Shown here: positions 43,227 through 50,502 of the stretch, piece after piece
Position numbering within the stretch: position 1 is the stretch's first letter
Layout of the letters: each line of letters begins with the position of its first letter
Origin: Candidatus Hydrogenedentota bacterium
GTDB taxonomy: Bacteria > Hydrogenedentota > Hydrogenedentia > Hydrogenedentales > SLHB01
Reading direction: 5' to 3'
NCBI GenBank assembly: GCA_019695095.1
Contig: JAIBAQ010000018.1
Location: 1-55,281 of the forward strand
DNA: 55,281 nucleotides
Translations under genes and position numbers: made by a program
The notes under the pieces: model-generated
Database searches by the model: none
Told to the model about the DNA's origin: nothing
The model's input: the letters and a program-made list of their open reading frames with translations, nothing else

Positions 43227-44716
43227 TCATCAATAACCGCAGCATTGAGGTAGCCCCCGGCACCACCATCCTTCAGGCGGCGCGCTCGCTGGAAATCGAT
43301 ATCCCCACGCTGTGTTATTGGGAAGGCGTGCGCGCGATGAACTCGTGCATGTTGTGCGTGGTGCGGAACACGAAGACCGGGCAGTTGCTGCCTTCCTGTT
43401 CGTCGTTGGTTCAGGACGGCATGACGGTCGAGACCGACACGGGAGACGTTTGCTCTTCGCGCAAGGAAGTGCTGGAACTCATCATCAGTGAACACATCGG
43501 CGACTGTGAGGCTCCTTGCACGCACACGTGCCCCGCTTCGATGAACATTCCGGTGATGATGCGGCAAATCTACGAAGGCGATTTCGATGCCGCGGCATAC
43601 ACGGTCACCAACGGACTCGTGTTTCCGGGCACGCTCGGACACGTGTGCCCGGCCCCGTGCGAAAACCCGTGCAGGCGCAAATCGTACGACCAGACCATGG
43701 AAATACGTTTCCTTCACAGGAATGTTGCGGAGAAGGCGCGTAAAGAGAATCCCGAGTTGTTGGAGTGTCCGCCGGATACAGGGCGGCGGATTGCAATCGT
43801 CGGTGGTGGCATGGCGGGGATGGCGGCGGCGTGGGTGCTCCGTAAAAGGGGCCACGCCGTGGTGCTCTTCGAGAAGGAGGCTGTGGCGGGCGGCAAGTTG
43901 CGCAAGCTCACGGAAGAAGAGTTGCCGAAAGAAGTGCTCGACGCCGAGATTGAGAATGTGCGGCGCCTGGGTGTGGAGTTCCGCTACGGGCAGGAAGTGA
44001 ATGGCGAGTTGGCCGACATTCAGGCGGAATTCGACGCGGTAATACTCGCGTGTAACGGCGTTGGCAAGCCGGGCGGGAAGATATTCGAGGCGAAGGAGCA
44101 CAAGCTGAATGTACGCGCGGTTGGCAATGGAAAGACCGCGGCGGTTTGGGTGGACAAGTATCTGAACAGTATCGAGGGCCCCGCCGAACCGGAGTTGTTC
44201 GAGAGCAAGATCGGAAAGATGGAGAAGTTCGAGCTCGAGAATTTGCGGGTGCACAACGAAAACAAAGAATCCATGCCGGTTGCCACTATCGACGGACCGC
44301 GTGTCGATTTGCGGAAGGAAGCGGGACGTTGCCTGCACTGCGATTGCCGGAAGCGCGTGTCGTGCGGACTACGGAAATGGTCCTCTTTCTACGGCGCAGA
44401 GAAGCGCAAGTACAACACCACCGAGGAGCGCGATTTCCGAATCATCGGCAAAGGGAATGTGATGTTCGAGCCGGGCAAGTGCATCCGCTGCGGTCTATGC
44501 GTGGCGATTGCCGAAAAGCACGGCGAGGATATCGGTCTCGCGTTCATCGGGCGCGGATTCGACCTGGAGATTCGCGTACCGTTCGATCACAGCTTCGACG
44601 AAGCGCTGGTGAAATCTGCCGAAGAATGCGTAGCCGCATGTCCGACGGCTGCTATTTCATTCCGCAACAAGGAAGACATCGTAGGCTGTCACACCACGAC
44701 GTGGATCGAGCTTTGA
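43214..44716 (+). CDS. 2Fe-2S ferredoxin / GltD-like FAD protein with shortened flavin module
   Basis: A 500-residue protein starting at GTG 43214 (GAGAAGG 5 bases before). Its N-terminal plant-type/NuoG-type 2Fe-2S site is Cys34, Cys45, Cys48 and Cys62. A GltD-type Fe-S N-domain follows (GDCEAPCTHTCPA; GHVCPAPCENPCRR), then one FAD Rossmann motif (IAIVGGGMAGMAAAWVLRKRG, about 193-213). The usual second NAD(P)H Rossmann domain is not visible. Instead, the remainder runs to GRCLHCDCRKRVSCG and a ferredoxin-like CIRCGLCVAI...ECVAACPTAAI. Together with the Nuo fusion it may form a flavin-based electron-transfer pair. It overlaps the preceding gene by 13 bp. Confidence 0.85.
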   Translation: MPTIVINNRSIEVAPGTTILQAARSLEIDIPTLCYWEGVRAMNSCMLCVVRNTKTGQLLPSCSSLVQDGMTVETDTGDVCSSRKEVLELIISEHIGDCEAPCTHTCPASMNIPVMMRQIYEGDFDAAAYTVTNGLVFPGTLGHVCPAPCENPCRRKSYDQTMEIRFLHRNVAEKARKENPELLECPPDTGRRIAIVGGGMAGMAAAWVLRKRGHAVVLFEKEAVAGGKLRKLTEEELPKEVLDAEIENVRRLGVEFRYGQEVNGELADIQAEFDAVILACNGVGKPGGKIFEAKEHKLNVRAVGNGKTAAVWVDKYLNSIEGPAEPELFESKIGKMEKFELENLRVHNENKESMPVATIDGPRVDLRKEAGRCLHCDCRKRVSCGLRKWSSFYGAEKRKYNTTEERDFRIIGKGNVMFEPGKCIRCGLCVAIAEKHGEDIGLAFIGRGFDLEIRVPFDHSFDEALVKSAEECVAACPTAAISFRNKEDIVGCHTTTWIEL

Positions 44717-44781
44717 GATGCAGTGCCGCTCGCTGATCTACTGACAGCGGACGTTCTCCGCCAGTTTATTTCAGCTTCCTG

Positions 44782-45471
44782 TCAGACGAGGCCGAGCGTA
44801 AACGCGAGCGTGAAGTAGATTCCCACAATCAAGAAGATGCTTCCGGTGGCATAGCGTGCCCAGCGCTCGGCGCGACCGACTTGAGCGAAGATGGCAGCCA
44901 CCTTGTGGGCCATTGTCGCGATGAGAATGCTGAATAGCATCACCGGCAGTGCAACACCGACGGCATAGGCTGCGGGCAGAATCAAAGCGGACTCATTCGC
45001 TATCGCGAGCGGCAAGAGACTGAAGAAGAAGAGGGCGGCTGTGGTCGGGCAGAAGGACATGGCAAAGACAATGCCAAGCAAGGCCGCAATCCAGAATCCC
45101 CCCGCGTTGGAATGCCGGTGCGCCCACGCTTTCAGCCTGCCTGAGCCGAATTGGACGCTGATTAGTTCCAGCAGAAAGAGAGCGCAGAGAATGAGAATAG
45201 GGCCCAACAGTCGAAACATATACTTCTGAAGCCAGTGCGACACGAGCGGAGCCGAAAGAAGACTGTTCACGAGGCACATCGCGAGAATCACGAAGGCCGC
45301 CGCTTGCCCGACGATATAGCAGAGGGACGAGAACAAAACGTGGCGCAGGCTGTTCATTCTGCGCGCGAGAAACGAGATGGCGGCAACGTTGGTGGCGAGA
45401 AGGCAGGGGCTGATCGAGGTGAGAAAGCCGAACCAGAACGCGGCGCCAATTGCGAACGCGAATTCCCTCAT
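44782..45471 (-). CDS. ArsG-like/CcdA-DsbD-family membrane transporter
   Basis: A 229-residue, six-helix protein of the CcdA/DsbD transmembrane superfamily: FWFGFLTSISPCLLATNVAAISFL carries the first SPC motif, and GIVFAMSFCPTTAALFF the second (FCP). This is the form annotated as aromatic aminobenzylarsenical efflux permease, ArsG family. Redox carriage of reducing power is the ancestral role; in the ars context it exports trivalent aromatic arsenicals. It overlaps the ArsF-like gene by ATGA. Confidence 0.78.
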   Translation of the reverse strand: MREFAFAIGAAFWFGFLTSISPCLLATNVAAISFLARRMNSLRHVLFSSLCYIVGQAAAFVILAMCLVNSLLSAPLVSHWLQKYMFRLLGPILILCALFLLELISVQFGSGRLKAWAHRHSNAGGFWIAALLGIVFAMSFCPTTAALFFFSLLPLAIANESALILPAAYAVGVALPVMLFSILIATMAHKVAAIFAQVGRAERWARYATGSIFLIVGIYFTLAFTLGLV

Positions 45472-45986
45472 GGCGGAGTGTCCAAGTCTTCGCGCACTTG
45501 TTCACGAATGTAGTCAAGAAACGCGGGCTTGTCGTAGACGAGGTCCCACACCTTGTCGAGATTCTTCCATCTGACTTGCTTTCCGTCATTGACGCGCACG
45601 AGAACTACCGATTTTGTGTAGAGGCTGTAGTCGGTGATGAAGTGCGCATTTCGAGATTCTTCGACATCGACCGCGCGCCATACGATATCGCCGGACGACA
45701 ACTCGTTTTTGAAGTGCGTGTCGAGCGCGTCCTTTGTGAACTCCGGGATGTTGAGACAGGTGGAGCAGTCCTTGCCTTCGTCGAAGTAATAGACAATGAG
45801 CTTCGCCGAAACGGGGAGATCGTCTGTGGAAATATCGGACGGATTGTTCATCTTGCGGGTAGTCTGCCGGTCCACAGCTTCGCGCCCCAGGAAAACGAAC
45901 ACGCTTCCCACCGCAAAGAGGAGAAGCAGATTCCGTATCCAGTTCCGTGCGTTCATGGGGCTCTCGTTATTGGTGTCGACTGGCAT
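45468..45986 (-). CDS. ArsF-like thioredoxin-fold protein (nitrophenyl-compound reductase subunit type)
   Basis: A 172-residue exported or anchored protein: hydrophobic N-terminus (IRNLLLLFAVGSVFVFLG), then KLIVYYFDEGKDCSTCLNIP with Cys74-x-x-Cys77. It ends in RVNDGKQVRWKNLDKVWDLVYDKPAFLDYIREQVRE, the closing block typical of ArsF-family proteins. With the ArsG-like permease (4-bp overlap) and the small thioredoxin upstream it forms a three-gene operon like arsEFG. The substrate, arsenical or other, is unproven here. An alternative start is the ATG at 45956. Confidence 0.78.
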   Translation of the reverse strand: MPVDTNNESPMNARNWIRNLLLLFAVGSVFVFLGREAVDRQTTRKMNNPSDISTDDLPVSAKLIVYYFDEGKDCSTCLNIPEFTKDALDTHFKNELSSGDIVWRAVDVEESRNAHFITDYSLYTKSVVLVRVNDGKQVRWKNLDKVWDLVYDKPAFLDYIREQVREDLDTPP

Positions 45987-46017
45987 GCGACATCCTGGTT
46001 TGCGATAGCTCGCAAGA

Positions 46018-46251
46018 TTACTTAATCAGCTCCTTGAGTTCGTTAAAGGATGGTACACGGCCAACAACTCGCACTTCGCCGTCCACAACAAGGGCCGGAG
46101 TGCCGGGAACGTCAAATGCGAGAATGCGGTCAATTTCAGAGACCTTCTCCAATTCGAATTCGAGTTCTAACTCGGTAGCCGCCAGGGTCGCCAATTCCGC
46201 AAGCCTGTTGCAGGAAGGGCAGCCCGTACCGAGCACCTGCAGCTTCTTCAT
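46018..46251 (-). CDS. small thioredoxin-like redox protein (CxxC)
   Basis: A 77-residue thioredoxin_3/TM1290-type protein: MKKLQVLGTGCPSCNRLAEL (Cys11, Cys14), then VSEIDRILAFDVPGTPALVVDGE with the cis-Pro block. GGAGGTG precedes the ATG at 46251 by 6 bases; upstream in-frame residues are not needed. First gene of the ArsF/ArsG-like operon, probably delivering electrons to the ArsF-like protein, in the position expected for ArsE. Confidence 0.82.
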   Translation of the reverse strand: MKKLQVLGTGCPSCNRLAELATLAATELELEFELEKVSEIDRILAFDVPGTPALVVDGEVRVVGRVPSFNELKELIK

Positions 46252-46394
46252 AGAAACACCTCCGACTGGTGGAATTCTTTCAGGTCCAGGACGTTTAAGG
46301 CCCAAATACGTGGGCAAGGCCGCTGGCGGAGGGAATAGTCATTCGCCGGGTTTATGTTATGGAATTGGGCTACGCTAAACAAGGGCAACTCGCC

Positions 46395-46652
46395 ATGGAA
46401 GATGAGATTCTAACGATAGAAGAAGCGGCCAAGCTCTTGAAAGTCTCCCCGGAAATCGTAGCGGACTTGCTGAAGTCCAGCGACCTTGTCGGCCGGACTA
46501 TTGGCGGTCAGTGGCGCACGACCAAACGGGCGTTGTTGAGTTTTGTGGATGGCGCGCCGCTGGCCATGTCATGTTGCCCGCCTGAGATGTGTTGCAGTCC
46601 GGGTTCGCCTGCAGCCGATGGTTCAGGGTCGCGGCGAGGTTGTTGCTGTTAG
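46395..46652 (+). CDS. excisionase-type HTH protein with Cys-rich C-terminal tail (candidate metalloid sensor)
   Basis: An 85-residue protein. Residues 5-52 are a MerR/AlpA-like winged HTH (LTIEEAAKLLKVSPEIVADL, then GGQWRTTKRALLSFVDG). The rest is a short tail holding seven Cys in vicinal groups: Cys60-61, Cys66-67 and Cys83-84-85 at the very C-terminus. It is transcribed divergently from the thioredoxin/ArsF/ArsG operon, sharing a 143-base gap. Vicinal Cys pairs bind As(III) or Sb(III) in ArsD and ArsR-type proteins, so an inducer-binding tail is plausible (inference). AAGGGC precedes the ATG at 46395. Confidence 0.7.
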   Translation: MEDEILTIEEAAKLLKVSPEIVADLLKSSDLVGRTIGGQWRTTKRALLSFVDGAPLAMSCCPPEMCCSPGSPAADGSGSRRGCCC

Positions 46653-46753
46653 GACTCCCGCGTACCATAATCCGGATTGTCGGCCCCGTGGAAGGCTGAC
46701 TGCGCAGTGGCCATCGAGATCGCAAGTGACGTGGGGACCCCCTTGGTTCCAAT

Positions 46754-48055
46754 ATGATTCGGATTAAGAAACTCAGTACCTATGCGCCCTTTGCCGCAAT
46801 CGGCATCATCACGCTCTCTTACTTGGCAGCGCAGCAGTGGCTCTTTCCCGCCGATGAAGAAACCCCATCGCCGCCCATTGCGCTCCCCGAAGAAAAGACC
46901 GCTGCACCCCCCGCCAATGTTCAGGCGCCTGTTCAAGAGACCAATGCTACGGATACGTGGCCACTTTATCATGGAAGCTATGACCTGCGAGGAACGTCAA
47001 GTGCTGTGCTACCGGAAAAACCCATGCGCGTCTGGCAATATCTTGGCGAGGGTGCGATAAGGCAGCCTCCCGTGGGTGACGCGCGTGGAGTCTATGTCGC
47101 TACCCGGACCGGCTCAGTCGTCGGTCTCGATTTCAGCGGCAACGTGCGTTGGACCAAGCAGGTAATGCGGCGCAACCCGGCCGACGGGGCAGAAATGCCC
47201 GAACGCTTCGAAGCACCAGTGGCCTGCATCCGTTCAACTGTCCTAATCGGGTCCACGGCGGGCATTGTCTACGCGCTGGATAGCGAGACCGGCGCGGAAC
47301 GATGGAAGTACGACGTAGGTGGCGAAGTGCTTGGGACGGTGACCGCGTACGAGCCTGCGAACGAGGCCGACCCCGTGCGACTTTTTGTTATCGAGCGCGC
47401 GGAAGGTGCGTTGCACTGCATCGACTTCGAAACCGGGAGTAGGGTATGGCGTACGGACCCCATCAACCGGACAGATGGGTCGGCCGTGGTGGGAAACGAT
47501 ATGGTCGTTTTTGGAAGCTGCGAAGCGGCCATACATGTCTACTCCATTTACGACGGACGCCTCATGCGAAGCGTGGCTCTGTGTGGAGACTGTCAGGTCG
47601 CGGCGGGGATTGCGCTTGTGGGCGATGAAGTGTTTTCCGGTTGCCGCAGCGGACATTTCTATCGAGTTAACGCTCGGGTGGGAAGTGTAGTCTGGCAGAA
47701 CGAAGATAGCGAGAAGGACATATTCAGTACGCCGACGCTGTGCTCTGGCGTGGTCGTCTTTGGGTCCGAGGATGGCACTGTCTACGCATTGGACCCAGAG
47801 ACGGGCAAGCAGAAGTGGCAATTCAAAACTGACGGTAATCCATTGTCACCCGTGTCGGCGGGAGACAAGATAGCCGTGAGTGTAAATGGAACGCTTCATT
47901 TCTTGAGCGCAAAAACCGGCGAGTCAATCTGGAGCTACGAAGTGAGCGACGCAATCACGTCGCCTTCTCTAATCAACGGCATGGTCATTGTAGGTGGCGA
48001 AGACGGGTCCGTGACAGCGTTTGGATCCAGTCCGCCGGAGCAGGGCGCATCGTGA
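46754..48055 (+). CDS. membrane-anchored PQQ-like beta-propeller protein 3
   Basis: A 433-residue protein with an N-terminal anchor (FAAIGIITLSYLAAQQWLF), a Pro/Ala linker (about 35-66) and WD40/PQQ-like blades: VVGLDFSGNVRWTK, VYALDSETGAERWKYDVGG, IHVYSIYDGRLMRSV, FYRVNARVGSVVWQN, VYALDPETGKQKWQFKTDG, FLSAKTGESIWSYE. It contains CGDC at about residue 278. BamB-like assembly or substrate display are alternatives. Its stop overlaps the next gene (GTGA). Confidence 0.82.
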   Translation: MIRIKKLSTYAPFAAIGIITLSYLAAQQWLFPADEETPSPPIALPEEKTAAPPANVQAPVQETNATDTWPLYHGSYDLRGTSSAVLPEKPMRVWQYLGEGAIRQPPVGDARGVYVATRTGSVVGLDFSGNVRWTKQVMRRNPADGAEMPERFEAPVACIRSTVLIGSTAGIVYALDSETGAERWKYDVGGEVLGTVTAYEPANEADPVRLFVIERAEGALHCIDFETGSRVWRTDPINRTDGSAVVGNDMVVFGSCEAAIHVYSIYDGRLMRSVALCGDCQVAAGIALVGDEVFSGCRSGHFYRVNARVGSVVWQNEDSEKDIFSTPTLCSGVVVFGSEDGTVYALDPETGKQKWQFKTDGNPLSPVSAGDKIAVSVNGTLHFLSAKTGESIWSYEVSDAITSPSLINGMVIVGGEDGSVTAFGSSPPEQGAS

Positions 48056-48516
48056 GCACGTTCACCGTACAACACACCTGCGGCCATGAATCGAAACACG
48101 CCTACACGGGACCTGAGGAGGCACTTCAGCAGCGCAAGGAGTGGCTGCAAGGACGCCCTTGTCAGGCCTGCTGGCGAGCACAGGAGTCAACCCTAGCCGC
48201 GGATCAAAGCCAGGAATTGAATCTTCCAGAGCTGGAGGGATCTGAACAAGACAAGCCGTGGGCGGCCGTCATCCGGCTGAAGGTTGTGGAGCATAACCGT
48301 GACTACGTCAAAAAACTTGTTGGGAGCAAGAAAGTCGCCGCCGAAGAAGAGACTATGAGAACGGCGATAATCACGTCCGCTAACGAGGCGCTGCGTGAAC
48401 TCGAGAGCCAGCGCGACGCAGGTTGGTGGATTGCGAATCGTTTTGACGCGTTGACCTTTGTGAAGGCAAAGGTCGTGAAAGCGGTGACGCCAATACTAGA
48501 TGCGAGGTCAGAGTAA
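48052..48516 (+). CDS. hypothetical protein with N-terminal Cys/His knuckle
   Basis: A 154-residue protein starting at GTG within the GTGA overlap with the propeller gene. The N-terminus HTCGHESKH followed by RPCQACW (residues about 8-42) looks like a small zinc-binding finger; the rest is helical with a charged centre. I recognise no larger family. Translational coupling to the propeller gene suggests a common expression need. Confidence 0.6.
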   Translation: MSTFTVQHTCGHESKHAYTGPEEALQQRKEWLQGRPCQACWRAQESTLAADQSQELNLPELEGSEQDKPWAAVIRLKVVEHNRDYVKKLVGSKKVAAEEETMRTAIITSANEALRELESQRDAGWWIANRFDALTFVKAKVVKAVTPILDARSE

Positions 48517-48792
48517 CGCCATTTGGGACACTTGTACACCGAATGGCCCCCAAAAGACAGTCTTGCCCCTTTGACAAGAAAGTCGGTCAGTGGCAGACTA
48601 TATTGAAGGGGGGGGCTGCCATGGCTTACTCAGTGAGAAAGTGAATGCCACACGTTTGATCTTGGGGGCAAGAGAGCCGGGGGCAAGTCTCAAGTCGAGG
48701 TAGTGATCGCGTAATGTCTCTAGATGCAAGCATCACAGCGGTCCATCAGGAGAGGCGAAGTCTGAAATAGGCCTCGGAATCAGGGGGAATCA
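48517..48792. other. intergenic stretch before the Tat lipoprotein
   Basis: 276 bases with a run of eight G near 48607-48614 and no gene; the promoter of the next gene is presumably here but no consensus is clear. Confidence 0.35.
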
Positions 48793-50268
48793 ATGTGTAC
48801 ATGTCATGACAAGCATGCTTGTGGCGGTTGTCGTATGTCGCGCCGCCGTTTCATGAAATCAGCGTCGGCGGCGGTTCTGGCCGGATCGTTGGCCGCTTGT
48901 TCATCAAATGACCGTGAAGACTACGTTGACCTTTCGAGTTTTCGAATCCGACCTAAAGTCCGAATAGTGGGAGCTGTAGTACTTCCAAAAGCTCGGTCGG
49001 GATGGCCTGGACTTGGGTACGATTTCGCTGGCAAACAGAAAGCATACGAGAAAGCGTTCATGGACATAGCGCGCAAGGTGGGCGTGGGATTGGAGATGTC
49101 GCCTGACTTGTTGACTGATGAAGACAGCGTTACCGCGTTTGCGAAGCGGATGGCGAGCGAGAAACCCCATGCCATACTGTTGCATCTTCAGGACATTTGG
49201 GCTTGGAGCTCAGCAGGAATCATCGCAGATACCGGAATACCCACTATTGCCTTTGCGCCGATTGGCACGGCTGTGACGGCACTCATGCAGGGATTCTCGA
49301 TGCGGCCGGGGGCCCATGCGATATCTTCTTCGGAAGCGGCGCCAATGGAACATGCCTTTCGAATGGTCCAGTCCAAGCGGCTCTATGAAGAGTCGCGATT
49401 TTTGTTGCTCGAGGGTAAGGAGGAAAAAGAGGAGACCGTCGAATCACTTGGCGCGAAGGTTCTCCACCAGCCGCTAACCGAGCTTTCTCAGAGTTACTTG
49501 GCCTTGTCAAATTCGCGAGAAGCCAAGGATGTGGCGCATTCCATTTGGAAAAACGCGGCAAAAGTTGTAGAGCCTTCCAGGAAAGATGTACTCGATGCGG
49601 CCAGATTCTTCGTGGCATGCAAGAAAGTCATGCAGAAGAATTCGGCGAATGCTATAGCACCATATTGTCTCGAAATGTTGAACGATTGGAGGCAAGCTAT
49701 GGAGGCGCTCCCATGCTTGGCCTCTACAATCTTTCTGGACAATGGAATCTCGTTTGCCTGCGATAAGGATTTGCTCAGCGCTCTTTCGCTCATGCTTGGA
49801 ATCTCCCTGCTCGAGAGACCTGGCTACATATGCAATACCATTCCCGAGACCTACAAGAACCAACTCATCTTGGCGCATTGCACTTGTGCAACGCGTCTGA
49901 ACGGGTTCAATTCGCCACCGGAGCCGTTAATCATAAGATCGCATGCGGAAACGAGTTCCGCCGTAGCGACACAAGTCATTTGGCGCAAAGGTCAGCCAGT
50001 CACGGTAGCGCAGTTCCTGAGTCCCACGGAAATGCTTATCGATTCGGGCACGGTAGTGGATAATATAGACACAACCACGGACGGCGGATGCAGGACAAGC
50101 GTAGCGTTGACTATGGATAGAATGCAGGATGTTCGCACAAAGCTTGGCACTCACCAAGTGATGTACTATGGTGATCACCGGGCCATTCTGGAAGCATTTT
50201 GCCAATTGTACCGAATCAAAGTGATCCATTCGCCCGAACGATTTGAGCCTTCCGTCGAGGCGACCTAG
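48793..50268 (+). CDS. Tat-exported lipoprotein with L-fucose-isomerase-like fold
   Basis: A 491-residue protein with SRRRFMKSASAAVLAGSLAAC (Tat motif merging with a lipobox, Cys at about 36). This is preceded by an unusual CTCHDKHACGGC leader. The mature part shows the fucose/arabinose isomerase superfamily layout: VGLEMSPDLLTDEDSV..., HAILLHLQDIWAWSSAG, GIPTIAFAPIGTAVTAL, later SFACDKDLLSALSLMLGI, TCATRLNGFN and the C-terminal GGCRTSVALTMD. Metal-ligand positions cannot be verified. An exported isomerase would be odd, so it may be a binding protein or pseudo-enzyme. The ATG at 48793 has GGGGGAA 5 bases before; 48835 is an alternative that removes the Cys leader. Confidence 0.7.
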   Translation: MCTCHDKHACGGCRMSRRRFMKSASAAVLAGSLAACSSNDREDYVDLSSFRIRPKVRIVGAVVLPKARSGWPGLGYDFAGKQKAYEKAFMDIARKVGVGLEMSPDLLTDEDSVTAFAKRMASEKPHAILLHLQDIWAWSSAGIIADTGIPTIAFAPIGTAVTALMQGFSMRPGAHAISSSEAAPMEHAFRMVQSKRLYEESRFLLLEGKEEKEETVESLGAKVLHQPLTELSQSYLALSNSREAKDVAHSIWKNAAKVVEPSRKDVLDAARFFVACKKVMQKNSANAIAPYCLEMLNDWRQAMEALPCLASTIFLDNGISFACDKDLLSALSLMLGISLLERPGYICNTIPETYKNQLILAHCTCATRLNGFNSPPEPLIIRSHAETSSAVATQVIWRKGQPVTVAQFLSPTEMLIDSGTVVDNIDTTTDGGCRTSVALTMDRMQDVRTKLGTHQVMYYGDHRAILEAFCQLYRIKVIHSPERFEPSVEAT

Positions 50269-50502
50269 TACCTGTCGCATATCGGCGTGGATGCTTGTGA
50301 TACGACGTTGCCCGCAGCATATTGGGTAATTCAATTGTCGTCTCGTGTACTATATCGCGTGGTGATTCGGCATTGTCGTTTCGAGAACCCTCGGTCTGTA
50401 TTGACTCTTCATCCGGCTCAACGCATATCATGGGGACGGTTGCTGCGGGCTTTCCCCGATGCAAATAGGTCCTTCTTACATACCTCGCGAAAGGATGGAT
50501 GA

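Noticed and set aside
40740-44716. Part of a respiratory complex I operon
   Set aside because: No NuoA-D, G-N membrane subunits are present; the fusion and FAD protein match soluble diaphorase/bifurcating-type subunits.
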